Below, piece after piece: positions 10,766-21,414 of a DNA stretch of 64,000 bases. Source of the stretch: Ichthyophis bannanicus (Eukaryota; Chordata; Amphibia; Gymnophiona; Ichthyophiidae); NCBI GenBank assembly GCA_033557465.1, contig CM066037.1, forward strand, positions 518,622,686 through 518,686,685. Direction: 5' to 3'. Each line of letters opens with the position of its first letter. The stretch's first letter is position 1. Both the position numbers and the translations under genes were made by a program. The notes beneath the pieces were generated by a model. It saw only the letters and a program-made list of their open reading frames with translations. It did not search any database and had not been told where the DNA came from.

Positions 10766-12697
10766 ATGGCTGCCAGCGGGTTTAAAAAGTGTGATCGGTT
10801 TAAGAAACTGATGTCTCTCACTGACACACATGACTGCTGCCTCCGGTGCCTCGGACCCGATGATGACCCGATGATCTGTGGTCCATGTGGGAAAATGTCC
10901 TCGAAGGCGTTGAGGAGTCAGCAGCACCAAAAGGAAAGAATCTTCTCTGACTCCGCGTCCGGACGGGCCCGGACTTCGTCAGAGGCCTCGACGTCTCAGG
11001 ACTCCGGCCCCGAGCAGCGCCGAGGCTCCTCTGAGAGGAGGTCTCCCTCAAGGGAGCATCGCAAGAATAAAAAAAACGCGAGGACAGCGTCAGTGGACGC
11101 ACTTGGCTCATCGAGGGCCAAGTCGCATAGCCCCGAGCGCCGTCCCGGGTCTTCGGAGTCGGAGAGGCCTGCAAAACCACCTCGTGTGGAGATGGAGTCC
11201 CCGGGTCACGTGAGTACTGTAGTCCTCATGGACTCTCCTCCAGGGGAGCCGACATCGGGCCCGATACCGTCGGGGCCCGAGTCGGGGGCTGCTGAGTCTC
11301 CTGAGCTCGGACTCAGGTTGACGGCCTTGGAGTGCAGCTTGGCTGCCTTCATGGGACAGCAGCGGTCACTGATCGCCGGTCTCACAAGTGCATCTGCCCC
11401 GACCACCGGGACATCGACATCCAAGTCGACCCCGGAGGCTGAGCCGATCCTTGAGTCCATGCGTGCTCGAGTCGATCCTCGGCCAAGGTCTCCCTTGGCC
11501 TCCGGCTCGGGACCGAGGTTGTCGATGCCGGTACCCTCGGCGTCGGGGCGGATGGCATTGGTGCCTGCCCGACCGGAGCATCTTGATTCCTCCTCCGAGG
11601 GGTCCGGCTGGGAAACGGAGGATGAGGAGTCACCCGAAACCTTTTGGACTCGGTGTGTCCCCTCGGACTCGCCGGAGTCCGAGCCTTAGAGAGGGTCCCC
11701 ACCGGAGGATACCCGGTTCTCGGACTTCGTGCGGGATATGGCCAAGGCCTTGGCCTTTCCCGCGGATCCCGAGGAGGAGCCTCGAGCCGAGGAGCTCGAG
11801 GCCCTACAGTATGACTCTCCCCCAAAGGAGGCCTTTACTGTACCGGTTCCTCCGATGCTGAAATGGTTGCTCTTCCGCATGTGGGAGGTGCCGGCCTCGA
11901 CGCTGGTTTTGAGCAAGCGGGTCGATTCCATTTATCGACTCCGCAAGAGCCCCGGGTTCCAAAAGGCGCAATTACCGCACCACTCCATGGTTGTGGAATC
12001 GGCCATGCATCGTCTGAAGAGTCAGAAGATGCACTCCTCGGTGCCTCCCGGCCGGGAGGCCCGGAACCTGGATGCCCTTGGTAAGAAGTGCTTCCAGGGC
12101 TCTATGCTTGCTTGCCGTGTCCAGACCTACCAGCTGTACATGGGCATGTACCTTCGAGACCTGGCAAAGGAGATTGCCGGGTTCTCTGCTGGTCTCTCCG
12201 AGGAACCTTTGCAGAGGTTCAATGCTCTGTCATCAGGTATTCGTGAGTGCTCGAAGTTTATCTCTCGAGCAGCCTATGATGGCTTCGAGGCTTCGGCCCG
12301 AGTAGCCGCGGCCGGCATCGGTGCACGCCGTCAGGCCTGGCTACAGTCATCAGACCTCGAGCCATGGGTGCAGGACAAGTTGGTCGATGTCCCCTGCCAA
12401 GGTGAAAACCTATTTGGCAAGCCCATGGCTGAAAAGGCTGCAGAACCCAAGACCGAGACTCTTACCCGGACAAGGCTGTCCAGAAAAACCTCTGCCCCTT
12501 CTCTAAAGAAGAAGGGCTCGGGAAAAAAGACCTTTTACCCGAGGAAGTCATCTGCCTATAAACAGTACCCTCATTTTCAGGCCTCTGTAGCTCCCCAACA
12601 GGGTCAGCAGGCCAATGGGCAGGGACATGGGCCCCGTAGGCAGAAAACCCCCAAGCCACCAGCTCCGGCTCCTGCACAGCAGGGAGTGGGGTTTTGA
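10766..12697 (+). pseudogene. A1 gag-like ORF, one nonsense codon
   Basis: The first-ORF protein of family A has an N-terminal Cys/His cluster (CDRFKK, THDCCLRCLGPDDDP, CGPCGKM), a long Ser/Pro/Arg-rich middle, and a conserved C-terminal half (SKRVDSIYRLRKSPGF; QTYQLYMGMYLRDLAKE). It ends GVGF before the TGA. In A1 the first cysteine pair is degraded (CDRF instead of CxxC). A TAG at 11687-11689 splits the ORF into 307 codons plus a re-opened frame (11729 on). The intact homologue in A2 is 640 aa. The role is presumed to be RNA packaging into a particle. Confidence 0.85.
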
Positions 12698-14609
12698 CTC
12701 CAGTGGCATAGCCTCTCCTCCTCAGCTGGCCTCTATCAGCACAGGAGGCCGGCTGGCCCTGCATGCCCACAGGTGGTCAGCCGTAACAAGGGATACCTGG
12801 GTACTAAGTATAGTCCAGAAGGGCTATCTCCTCCACTTCCACCAGGTACCCCCCTCCTATTTTCCAGGGGAGTCTCCAAGACTTCCTCTGCACAAGGACT
12901 TACTCCTGCAGGAGTTAGCAAGTCTTGTCAAGGAACAGGCAGTGGAACCGGTGCCCCACCACCTGAGGGGTCAAGGCTTTTATTCCAGGTACTTTCTGGT
13001 ACCAAAAAGAACAGGAGGCCTCAGACCCATCCTAGACTTGCGGAATCTAAACAAGTTCCTGGAGAGGGAAAAATTCAAGATGCTTACCCTTGGAATCATG
13101 CTGCCCTACCTCCAGCAGGGAGATTGGCTATGCTCCTTAGATTTAAAGGATGCTTATACTCACATCCTCATTCATCCAGACCACAGACAATATCTCAGAT
13201 TCGTTGTGGGAGGAAACCATTACCAGTACAGAGTACTGCCTTTTGGCCTAACCTCCACTCCCAGGGTATTCACCAAGTGCCTGGTGGTGGTGGCGGCCTA
13301 CCTCAGGGTTCAAGGCCTTTTCGTTTTTCCATACCTGGACGACTGGCTTGTCAGGGGTCTGTCCCCACAGGAGGCCAATCAAGCCACCCTCCGCACTGTC
13401 GCTCTACTGCAACATCTGGGCTTTGTTATAAATTTCGCAAAGTCCACTTTGCACCCTTCACAGAGCATGGAGTTCATAGGAGCAAGGCTGGACACCCGTC
13501 AGGCGAAGGCCTATCTGCCCATAGACAGGGCACACAGGTTGATGGATTTGGCCGGTCAGTTCCACAGCAATTCTCTGGTCTCCGCCAGACAATTCCTGAG
13601 GCTCTTAGGCCTCATGGCTTCCATGGTCCATGTGACTCCAAATGCCCGTCTCCACATGAGGCCGGCTCAATGGGGCCTCAGAACTCAGTGGCAGCAAGCC
13701 ACGGGAAACCTCAAGGACAGAGTGCGGGTGTCCACACTAGTAGAGTCTTCTCTACAGTGGTGGCTTCATCTTCTGAATCTGGTGCAAGGGGTCTTTTTTC
13801 AGACACTTCCACACTCTCAGGTGCTAATGACCGATGCTTCTCTTCAAGGTTGGGGTGCACATTGCCAGGGAGCATGTACTCAAGGCCTGTGGTCTCCTTG
13901 GGAGGCCGCACAACAGATCAACCTCTTAGAACTGAGAGCTATCCACTTAGCCGTGAGAACTTTCTCTCATCTCATCCCTCACCAGTGTGTCTTGGTTCAG
14001 ACGGACAATCAGCTTGCTGTGTTCTGTGTGAACAAACAAGGGGGCACAGGGTCCCGTCTTCTATGTCAGGAAGTGCAGAAACTGTGCTCCTGGGCAGTCA
14101 ATCACGGCATTCTTCTCAAAGCGGTCTATCTCCCAGGTCAGGAGAATTACCTGGCGGACAGGTTGAGCAGGATTCTGCAGCCGCACGAATGGCAGTTGAA
14201 TCCCTTAGTGGCTCAACAGATCTTCCTGAGATGGGGTCTTCCAACCATTGATCTCTTTGCCAGTCCTCTGAACCGTCAACTACCCAGGTTCTGCTCCAGA
14301 CAACCGCATCCTCTCAGGTTAGCAGCGGATGCGTTTCTCATTCCATGGTCTACAGGCCTCCTATATGCCTTTCCTCCCACACCTCTAGTGCCTCAGACAC
14401 TGTTCAAGGTGCTCCGGGACAGGGCCTCGTTAATTCTGGTGGCTCCCCAATGGCCCCGACAGCCGTGGTTCCCACTTCTTTTTCAACTGGCGGTGGACAC
14501 TCCTCTTCCTCTGGGGATGCAACCAGATCTCCTATCTCAGGAGCAGGGATCTCTTTTACACCCCAATCTCCAGTCCCTCAATCTGATGGCTTGGCTGCTG
14601 AAAGCATAG
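12698..14609 (+). CDS. A1 reverse transcriptase/RNase H polyprotein
   Basis: An uninterrupted frame, open from 12615 and overlapping the gag end. RT blocks include YSRYFLVPKRTGGLRPILDL (about 12980), SLDLKDAYTHILIHP (13137), LPFGLTSTPRVFTK and the catalytic YLDDW (13333-13347). RNase H has TDAS, LELRA, QTDNQ and NYLADRLSR. The C-terminal part (DLFASPLNRQLPRFCSRQ, then YAFPP and ILVAPQWPRQPWF) occupies the position where DIRS elements carry a methyltransferase-like domain. It would make cDNA from the element RNA. It stops at LLKA, overlapping the recombinase frame. No own start codon is evident, so expression may need frameshifting or reinitiation after gag. Confidence 0.88.
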
Positions 14610-15611
14610 TCCTAGCACCCTTACTACTGCCTAGGGAAGTTGAGGACGTGGTCTTAGCCTCTAGAAGGCAGTCCACCCAAAGGTCTTTTGCCCTTAAGTG
14701 GCATAGATTCTCTATCTGGTGTACTCAACACAACGAGAATCCTTTCTCATGCCTGGTACCAGTGGTGCTGCAATATTTGCTTCACCTGTCCAACCTAGGC
14801 CTTAAGTCCAATTCAGTTCGAGTTCATCTTAGTGCTCTTTCAGCACATCACTCACCAGTGGAGGGTCAGTCTCTCTCCAGCCATCCTTTGGTGGCTCGCT
14901 TCCTCAGAGGCCTGCTTTTGCTTAAGCCTCCAGTGCGTCCACCTGCCCCTGAATGGGATTTAAATGTGGTCTTGCAACGGCTTACTTGTCCACCATTTGA
15001 GCCTATGGCTACTTGTCCTTTGCACTCCTGGAAAGCATTGTTTTTAGTAGCCCTTACCTCCACAAGGCGTGTGAGTGAGCTTCAGGCCCTAGTATCAGAT
15101 GCACCATATACTAGGTTCTATAGGAACAGAGTAGTCTTACGGACTTCACCCTAAGTTCCTTCCGAAGGTTGTCTCCTCCTTCCACCTCAATCAGGAGGTG
15201 GTTCTTCCAACTTTCTTTCCCAGGCCGCATGCCAGCCAGGCTGAGATGGTCTTGCATACCCTGGACTGTAGGAGGGCATTGTCCTTCTACCTTGACCGTA
15301 CGCAGGAGCACCGGAGGGCTGTTCAGCTCTTCGTTTCTTTTGACCCCAATAAGTTGGGGTTGCCTGTCTCCAAGCTTACCCTGTCCATTTGGGTAGCAGA
15401 CTGTATTGCCTGGGCTTATGGGGCAGCCGGCCTCTCCTTGCAGGGTCGAGTTACGGCTCACCGTGTCAGGGCGAAGGCTGCGTCAGTGGCTCATCTCCGC
15501 TCTGTTCCGTTGGCAGACATCTGCCGGGCCGCTACTTGGTCTTCAAGCCAGACTTTTGCGGCCCACTACTGCCTTGAGAGGGAGTCCCGCAGGGACAGTG
15601 CTTTCGGTTAG
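14578..15611 (+). pseudogene. A1 tyrosine recombinase, frameshifted
   Basis: The DIRS integrase-like enzyme joins the circular cDNA to target DNA. The frame starts in the overlap with RT (LAAESIVLAPLLLP), reads through STRRVSELQAL with the first catalytic Arg, then shifts near 15146 where an extra base precedes the HPKFLPKV-type segment. It resumes at 15198 with AHRVRAKAAS (catalytic HxxR) and HYCLERESRR (catalytic Tyr). A TAG at 15609-15611 removes about ten C-terminal residues present in A2 and A3. Two residues are also missing before SWK. Confidence 0.85.
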
Positions 15612-15772
15612 GCGGTACTCCATAATCTCTTTGGGGTTAGGCAGCTCCTACCCTCCGACCCTGGTGTTGGGCTACCATTCAGGGGCGTTATCAGAGAAGA
15701 TTCTTTTCTTGCATGCTGAGGCTCTAGAGTGAGCTCATTTTTCAGCTTGGGTTCTCCGGTAGCCTTAAACTG

Positions 15773-15880
15773 GGGAGTCCCATATGTGAGAACTTACTTC
15801 CTGCTTGGTCCTCGAGAAAGCATAGTTACTCACCTGTAACAGGTGTTCTCCAGGAGCAGCAGGAATCAGTCCTCACAACC
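15773..15880. repeat. A1 internal complementary region
   Basis: The left half is the reverse complement of the outer left end (tcctgcttggtcct), the right half is the reverse complement of the outer right end (gttactcacctgtaacagg), and they meet at AAA (15817-15819). This is the DIRS internal complementary region used to regenerate termini through a circle. Confidence 0.88.
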
Positions 15881-16137
15881 CTCCCTCCTTCCCTTGGAGT
15901 TGCGGTCATATGATTTATTTTGTTTTTTTGCTGTCTCTTAGCTGTGTCAGACTGAGCAAGATGGCACCCTTGGGCGGGAAGGGGACTGCGCATGCGCACT
16001 GCATTCCCAAAGGCTTTCTTTGAAAGCTGGGGAAATGCTCCGCACGGGGGCTCTGTCGGCACCGACATCACCCATATGTGAGGACTGATTCCTGCTGCTC
16101 CTGGAGAACACCTGTTACAGGTGAGTAACCACTCTTT

Positions 16138-16300
16138 CCAAATCATCCTTTTATATCAGTCCAGACTAGTAGGTTATATAAGCCTCTGCCAGCAGACAGA
16201 GACAGACATAAAACCAATCAGAAGCTTCAGTGACGACATCACTGGCAGTATATGACTAATGGTATTCTCTCTGTCTCCAGCAGATAGTGGACTTCAGCTT
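16138..16300 (+). repeat. B1 left inverted terminal repeat
   Basis: It contains cagtccagactagtaggtta and ctgccagcagacagagacag. It is complementary to the right end at about 20481-20602 (ctgtctccatctgctgacag, ctagtctggactggtatagc). Confidence 0.8.
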
Positions 16301-16316
16301 GTCTGCTCCTGGTGGT

Positions 16317-17495
16317 CACTTTGAGGATGACAGTCTATCCTTACCTGGATGATTGGCTCATCCGAGCAAAGTTTCATGAAGGGAGCGGTGACATGGGTCC
16401 TATCCTTGTTGGAAAATCTCAGCTGTATGGTCAGCCATGCCAAGAACTCCTTACACCCATCTCAGTCCTTTGAGTTTCTTGGGGGCTCATGATACTCCAG
16501 AAGGGATCACATGAAGCAGGGGATACCCCTGGAAAGTCCACGTTGGATAGTTCTGACCACCAATGCCAGTCTATCCGATTGGGGCGCCCGTTGTCTGCAA
16601 CAGATTGCACAAGGAACGTGGTCCCAGTGAGAGTCAGGTTGGTCCATCAACTGGTTGGAGGTGCGTGTAGTTTGCTTGGCACTAAAGAACATAAGATATG
16701 CCATACTGGGTCAGACCAAGGTCCATCAAGCCCAGTATCCTGTTTCCAAAAATGGGCAATCTAGGTCACAAATACCTAGCAGTTTTCCCAAAAGACACAG
16801 GTTCCACAATGCTTGTATTGGGGCAAGCAGTGGATTTCCCGGGTCTCCTGTAATAATGGTTTACGGATATTTCCTCCGGGAACTTTTTTAAACCTAGCTA
16901 GACTAGCAGCTTTTACTACATCCTCTGGTAATGAATTCGAGTTTGATTACACGTTGAGTGAAAAAATATTTTCTCTTATTAGCCTTAAATAGGGTTACAC
17001 TACACCATTTTCTTCCTCTTCTCCACACCTAATCTGTGCAAGTCCTGTCTAACAATGCCACAACCATGGCTTACCTCAACAGACAAGGGAGAACCAAGTG
17101 AGATGAGTCTCCTTGAGCCGAGCACCATTTGCAAACACTTTTGACACAGCACATCGCCAGGGTAGAAAATGCACAAGCAGATTTTCTCAGTCGCCACATT
17201 CTCGACCCAAGTGAGTGGGAACATGTTGAGTAGGTACTCAAGCGCATTGTGAACCAGTGGGGTCATCCCAGTCTAGTCTTAATGGCCACCTCTGCCAATG
17301 CCAAGGTCCCTAACCTTTTCAGTTGTCAGAGGGATACGAACTCCCTGGATCTAGATGCACTGGTCCAGCCCTGGCCTCCGTCGCAGCTTCTCTACATCTT
17401 TCCTCTGTGGGCCTTGATCGGCCTGGTTCCTTGGTATATAGAAACCTATGTAGGTCAGATGATTCTGGTGGCATTGGATTGGCCTCGTTGCCTGT
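16317..17495 (+). pseudogene. B1 RT/RNase H remnant, split by CR1
   Basis: The first piece has the RT catalytic site PYLDDWLIRAK (about 16333), then an RNase H start (VLTTNASLSDWGARC near 16550, with the catalytic Asp replaced by Asn) and INWLEVR near 16645. After the CR1 insertion the text resumes with LSNNATTMAYLNRQG near 17050 and NAQADFLSRHILD near 17168. The post-RNase H region follows (LDALVQPWPPSQLLYIFPLW, near 17350). Several stops are present. The B family differs from A in sequence but keeps the same domain order. Confidence 0.8.
16683..17004 (-). repeat. CR1 LINE 3' end inserted in B1
   Basis: Reverse-oriented CR1 tail. On the minus strand it reads from tgtaaccctatttaaggc through ttttttcactcaacgtgtaa, ggaggatgtagtaaaagctg and aaccattattacaggagacc to tggtctgacccagtatggca. 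Its plus-strand start (agaacataagatatgcc) is the usual CR1 3' terminus. It interrupts the RNase H coding sequence of B1, so it is younger than B1. Confidence 0.85.
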
Positions 17496-18640
17496 GATAT
17501 ACTGACCTGGTTTGCCTCCTATTTGCAAAGTCTCTGAAGCTTGGCTTGCACAAGGGCCTGCTGGGGCAAGAGCCAATCGTCATGGACAACTCTGCTCCCT
17601 ATTTGCTTATGGCTTGGCTCTTGTAAGGCACCATCTAGCTCGAAAAGAATATTCATCTCAGTTGTTGCTACCTTTCTTAAAACGCGGTACCCTTCTACAT
17701 CGCTGGCTTATGCTTGATTTTGCTGTTTGAGTCTTGGTGCTCTGCCCATGCGGTTTCTCCATGGCAGGCCCAAATAGCTGATCTCCTGTCCTTCCTGCAG
17801 GATGGTTTTGACAAGGGCCTCACCTTGAATTCTTTGAAAGTGCAGGTGGCAGCTCTTACCTGTTTTCATGGCCCTATTTGGGGGTTGCTTGTTTGCCATT
17901 CATGCAGATATCAGGAATTTCTTGCTCAGAGTCACGCTTTGCAGTCTCCAGTTTGTCCGGTTGTCCTCTCCTGAGACTTATCTTTAGTTTTCTGGACACT
18001 CAAGCGTCCACACTTTGATCCCTTGAAGAAGACCACTTTGAAGGATTTTGTTCTACTGTCTTTTTGATAGCCATTACATCAGCCTGGCATGTTTCTGAGC
18101 TGCAGGCACTTTCCTGTTGTGACCCCTTCTTGTCTTTCTCCGTGGAAGGGGCGGCACTTTGGATGGTTCCTTCCTTCTTCCCAAAGGTTATATCTGATTT
18201 CCATGTGAATGACTCCATTTCACTCCCACCCTTTCCAGAGGAGGGAGTCTTCTATAAGTGACATCGATCTTCACTTGTTAGATCTCGCACAGTCCTTATG
18301 CTGTTATCTGAAGGTGATTAATTCCTTTCGGCTCTCAGATCACTTGCTTGTCCTGTTTTCTGGCCCCCATAGAGGGGCGGCTGCTTCTAAGAATACTATC
18401 GTGTGGTGGAACAAATCGATCATTGATTCAGCTTATATCTTACAAGGTAAACCTGTTCCTGTGGGTCTTAAAGCTCATTCTACTCAGGCGCAGGCAACTT
18501 CTTGGACGGAATGATCTCTGGTTGCTCCAATTGGCCTTTTTCAGGCAGCGACCTGGTCTTCTTTGTCGACCGTTGCCTGACATTATCACTTGGACCTCCA
18601 AGCACGTGAGTCAGCTCGCTTTGGAGCCAATGTTTTAGTG
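17496..18640 (+). pseudogene. B1 tyrosine recombinase remnant
   Basis: Fragments align to the B2 recombinase: ISELQALSC-like text at 18085-18120 (here VSELQALSCCDPFLSF), FLPKV and FHLN equivalents near 18180-18220, and a C-terminal segment around 18470-18600 (KAHSTQAQATSWTE, then the RHY region, shifted out of frame). The catalytic first Arg is replaced (AWHVSEL for ARRISEL). Stops and frameshifts are frequent, so it is not functional. Confidence 0.72.
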
Positions 18641-18689
18641 GCGGCAGGCTCTTACGCCCTCGGGTGGTGTAGCTATGGTACTTCCCACT

Positions 18690-18800
18690 AATCTGGACTG
18701 GACTGGTCTAGCAGGATGATTTGGAAAGTGAAATATCACTTACTATTAATTTCCTTTCCTAGAATCCAGCTAAACCACTCCAGGACCTGCCCACTCTGTT
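18690..18800. repeat. B1 internal complementary region
   Basis: ctggtctagcaggatgattt is the complement of the left end, and ttaatttcctttcctagaat is the complement of the right end. They are joined at AAA 18725-18727. Confidence 0.82.
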
Positions 18801-18936
18801 TGAGAACCAGCTGACATTCAGAATCTACCTTGTCTTTAACTCCGCTGTTGGCGGTTCTTCTGCTTCTATTGGATTTGGTGGCCCTGCTGCCTCTTATATA
18901 GTTGCACATTTGTGCTGTCAAACGCCCTCACCACTC

Positions 18937-19173
18937 GCCTTAACCACAACTTTCTACTTGAAGCACAAACACATCTTAGCAGTACTACACTTCCCAGAAG
19001 ACACCACAAGGAAATAGGCTGCTAAGGCTGATAGGAGAAGGTTCCTTCAATAGTGGTTATTGAAGGAACCTTCTCCTATCAGCCTTAGCAGCCTATTTCC
19101 TTGTGGTGTCTTCTGGGAAGTGTAGTACTGCTAAGATGTGTTTGTGCTTCAAGTAGAAAGTTGTGGTTAAGGC
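18937..19173. repeat. Perfect 116-bp palindrome with 5-bp spacer
   Basis: Arms 18937-19052 and 19058-19173 are exact reverse complements by eye, separated by gtggt. The right arm is collinear with the corresponding part of LTR C2, so the left arm looks like an added inverted copy. Confidence 0.9.
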
Positions 19174-19761
19174 CACCGAGGTAAGGCATATAACAGAAAA
19201 TTTATTTCACACAAAAAGATTCAACGTATCATATACAGGGTTATTTCTGTAGGATTTGCTCAAGGTACAGCAGATGGTTGGCAAAGTAAACAAAAGAACC
19301 CAAAAAATGGCTGTTTAAAGTCTTCTTACTTTCAGAAGCACAGCCTTTGATAGCAAGGCTGCCACCTTCCTTTTAGTCCTTGCTAATTACAGCATAAAGT
19401 CCAAACAAGCTTAATCTTCTGTGGCAGTTTGGCTTCTATCAGCCTCAATTCCTTCTAGGCTGCACTTCAGGTACAAGAGAACTCAAAACAAGAAGCAAAC
19501 ATTCAGACTGCCATCAAAAACTCTCAACAGGCTTGTCACATAACAGAGGAGCAAAGAAAACCTCTTCTAGCAGGTAAATTGGCTTCTTGCCGTTTCACAG
19601 TTCAAACCACAGGTGGATAAACAAGCATGAATCACAGCTTCCTGCTTATCCTTACATTTCAGTAAACTTCCCTTTTAAAAACATGGGAATTTACCACCAC
19701 ACTGCCTGTTTCTTATGGTTACCTTTTCAAGGAGGATAATTCTTTCAGGGCTGGCTCTTCC

Positions 19762-20478
19762 TCAAGACTCCATGTCTAAAGCTTGGCACAGAGAGCAATC
19801 CATAAGGATGTCGTCTTCCCCCAACTCTGCCACTGGCTCTCCCAGCTGCATGGGTTCTGACTCACCCACCCGGTCAGACTGCTCAGCTGACAACCTCTCC
19901 AGTGCTCTGAGAGCTTCTCCACTTCCTGGCTCCAACCTCTGCTGCCAACCTGTTGCAGGGAATTCAGCCCTCTCAGCTCCTGGTAGCTCGGCTCTTCTGC
20001 ATGAGTCAGCACCTTCTCTACCTCCTTCTCTTCTCCGGTCTCTGCGTTCTCCTCCCTCTCCTCCTTTCTTCCTGTCTGTATACTCTAGCATAGGCTTATA
20101 CCTCCAGGGTTCTAGCCCCACCTCCTTCCTTCCCAGGTGTTGGCAATCCCCCTGCCTTCTGGTATTTGAGTAATCAGGGAACTTGTTGAAGTAAGGGTTT
20201 TGGACCTCGTGCCCGTAATCTCTCTCTCTTACTCTATTAGACACTGCATGAAACCTGTTCCAGCTGGGGTTTTTCTGGTTCTTAAGTGTGGCTGTGGCTT
20301 TCTCAGCCTGCACGCCTAAAAGGGGACCCTTTACTAGGGTGAATTCTTTACGTTTCTCACCTCCCCCATACTCAGGATAGATGACCTTGCCACAGTGCGT
20401 TAGTTTATCTTGTTTAGCACTGTTCTGAAGTCTTCTTGCTTTGCCAGTGTCATACTGAAGCTGTCCCCTAGGATAGCA
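19762..20478 (-). CDS. LTR-encoded ORF of family C, copy C3
   Basis: The minus-strand frame runs from the LTR start to ILMDCSLCQALDMES just before its stop. The track continues upstream into B1, so only the LTR portion is given. The protein is rich in Arg, Glu and Gly, with no recognised domain. It shares with C1 and C2 a downstream placement of the words NPYFNKF and YTDRK, and the terminal MDCSL motif, but is otherwise strongly diverged. Function is unknown. It could be an accessory product reading into the 3' LTR, or only a shared LTR sequence that stayed open. Confidence 0.45.
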   Translation of the reverse strand, partial: CYPRGQLQYDTGKARRLQNSAKQDKLTHCGKVIYPEYGGGEKRKEFTLVKGPLLGVQAEKATATLKNQKNPSWNRFHAVSNRVRERDYGHEVQNPYFNKFPDYSNTRRQGDCQHLGRKEVGLEPWRYKPMLEYTDRKKGGEGGERRDRRREGGREGADSCRRAELPGAERAEFPATGWQQRLEPGSGEALRALERLSAEQSDRVGESEPMQLGEPVAELGEDDILMDCSLCQALDMES

Positions 20479-20480
20479 CA

Positions 20481-20602
20481 TGTAAGTGCCAGTGATAATT
20501 GGTTCTTTTGCTGTCTCCATCTGCTGACAGGAATATAACTCACTAGTCTGGACTGGTATAGCAGGATTCAACGAAAGAAATTAATGGTAAGTAAAATTTC
20601 AC
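20481..20602 (+). repeat. B1 right inverted terminal repeat
   Basis: The outer part reads ctagtctggactggtatagc, aggattcaacgaaagaaatt, then aatggtaagtaaaatttcac. The last 50 bases complement the second half of the B1 internal region. Confidence 0.78.
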
Positions 20603-20605
20603 CTT

Positions 20606-20790
20606 AAAGAGGACCCGGGGAAATCCATTGTTTACCCTGGGACAAGCATTGTGGAACCTATGTACATTTGTGGCAAACTGCCAGGTAATTGTGACCTGGA
20701 TTGGCCACAGTTGAAGACAAGATATTGGGCTTGATGGACCTTGGTCTGGCCCAGTATGGCATTTCTTAAGTTCTTATATTTTCAAATGTC
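20606..20790 (+). repeat. CR1 LINE 3' end, right half of the split copy
   Basis: This continues the copy broken at 10359: aaagaggacccggggaaatc, acaagcattgtggaacctat, then gcttgatggaccttggtctg and the terminal gcccagtatggcatttctta. Orientation and register match the left half, so about 10.2 kb of DIRS sequence separates the two parts. Confidence 0.85.
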
Positions 20791-21206
20791 ATTTGGTAAA
20801 TGGTTAATTACATATTTTAAATTTGAAACTAAACATAGAAACATAGAAATATGATGACAGAAAAAGACCACATGGCCTATCTAGTCTGTCCTTCCTTATC
20901 AACAACTACAACAGAGATCCTCTGTGTTTGTCCCATGCTTTTTTGAATTCAGTTACTGTCCTCATCTCTACCACCTCCACTGGGAGACTATTTCACGGAT
21001 CCACTACTCTTTCCATAAAGAAATATTTACGCATATCACTCCTGAATCTATCTCCCTTCACCTTCATCCCATGTCCCCTCGTAGCAGAACTTGCTTTCAA
21101 TTGAAAGAGGCTCTCTCCCTGAACATTTATGCCATGGAGGTATTTGAACATCTCAATCATATCACCTCTATCCCGCCTTTCCTCTAAGGTGTACATATAA
21201 AGATCC

Positions 21207-21414
21207 CCTTTCAAGGCCTACTTAAAATTTTTAATCCACATTCTGCAGCCGGGTTAATTTTTGCATATTTCAGGAAAATTGCACCCATCTTATTCAATAT
21301 GTTCTAATAGTGATTTTCCTTCTGCTATGGTCATGTATTATATACCATTTGATAGGAATATTTAGTCAGAATTTTGGATCCCAAGAGTTTTGGGCTTGGC
21401 CTGGAAAGGGTTAA
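21207..21414. other. Unidentified about 208-bp insertion in CR1
   Basis: The CR1 sequence is continuous from tgtacatataaagatccc to tctgtcctcatatattttat in relatives, but here an unrelated AT-rich stretch intervenes. No terminal repeats or TSD were seen. Confidence 0.4.

Larger units (their letters stand above)
10357..16137 (+). mobile_element. DIRS-type retrotransposon A1 (family A)
   Basis: This 5.8-kb element has split inverted terminal repeats (left 10360-10525, right about 15945-16134), an internal complementary region at about 15773-15880, and the order gag, RT/RNase H, tyrosine recombinase. The trinucleotide is ATT on the left (10357-10359) and TTT on the right (16135-16137); the circle-junction copy in the internal region is AAA (15817-15819). 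Its right end coincides base for base with the left end of B1. It is moderately decayed: gag has one stop, and the recombinase has a frameshift and an early stop. Confidence 0.93.
18916..20480 (-). mobile_element. LTR C3 (family C), diverged copy
   Basis: On the minus strand this runs from TGTGCTATCC (20480) to a TTTGACA end (18916) and shares layout with C1 and C2: a long reading frame in the 5' half, then a non-coding 3' half. A clean target duplication was not found, so the ends are approximate. It lies in the right terminal part of B1, between the internal complementary region and the right ITR. The 3' end carries a perfect inverted duplication (18937-19173). Confidence 0.65.
16135..20605 (+). 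mobile_element. DIRS-type retrotransposon B1 (family B), degenerate
   Basis: The left end TTT-CCAAATCATCC starts exactly at the right trinucleotide of A1. The right end is aaatttcac-CTT (20603-20605), and CR1 resumes at 20606. The internal complementary region at 18690-18800 shows the junction gatttgg-AAA-gtgaaa (18725-18727). Gag and the first part of RT are deleted, and the remaining RT/RNase H and recombinase have many stops. A reversed CR1 (16683-17004) and LTR C3 (about 18916-20480) are inserted. Subtracting these leaves about 2.6 kb. Confidence 0.88.

Noticed and set aside
14345..14577. Early part of the A1 recombinase frame
   Set aside because: Overlaps the RT distal domain in another frame without recombinase similarity.
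19715..20173. Plus-strand ORF of 152 codons with Ser/Pro-rich text
   Set aside because: Antisense shadow of the family C LTR frame; likewise 23718-24146 in C1.
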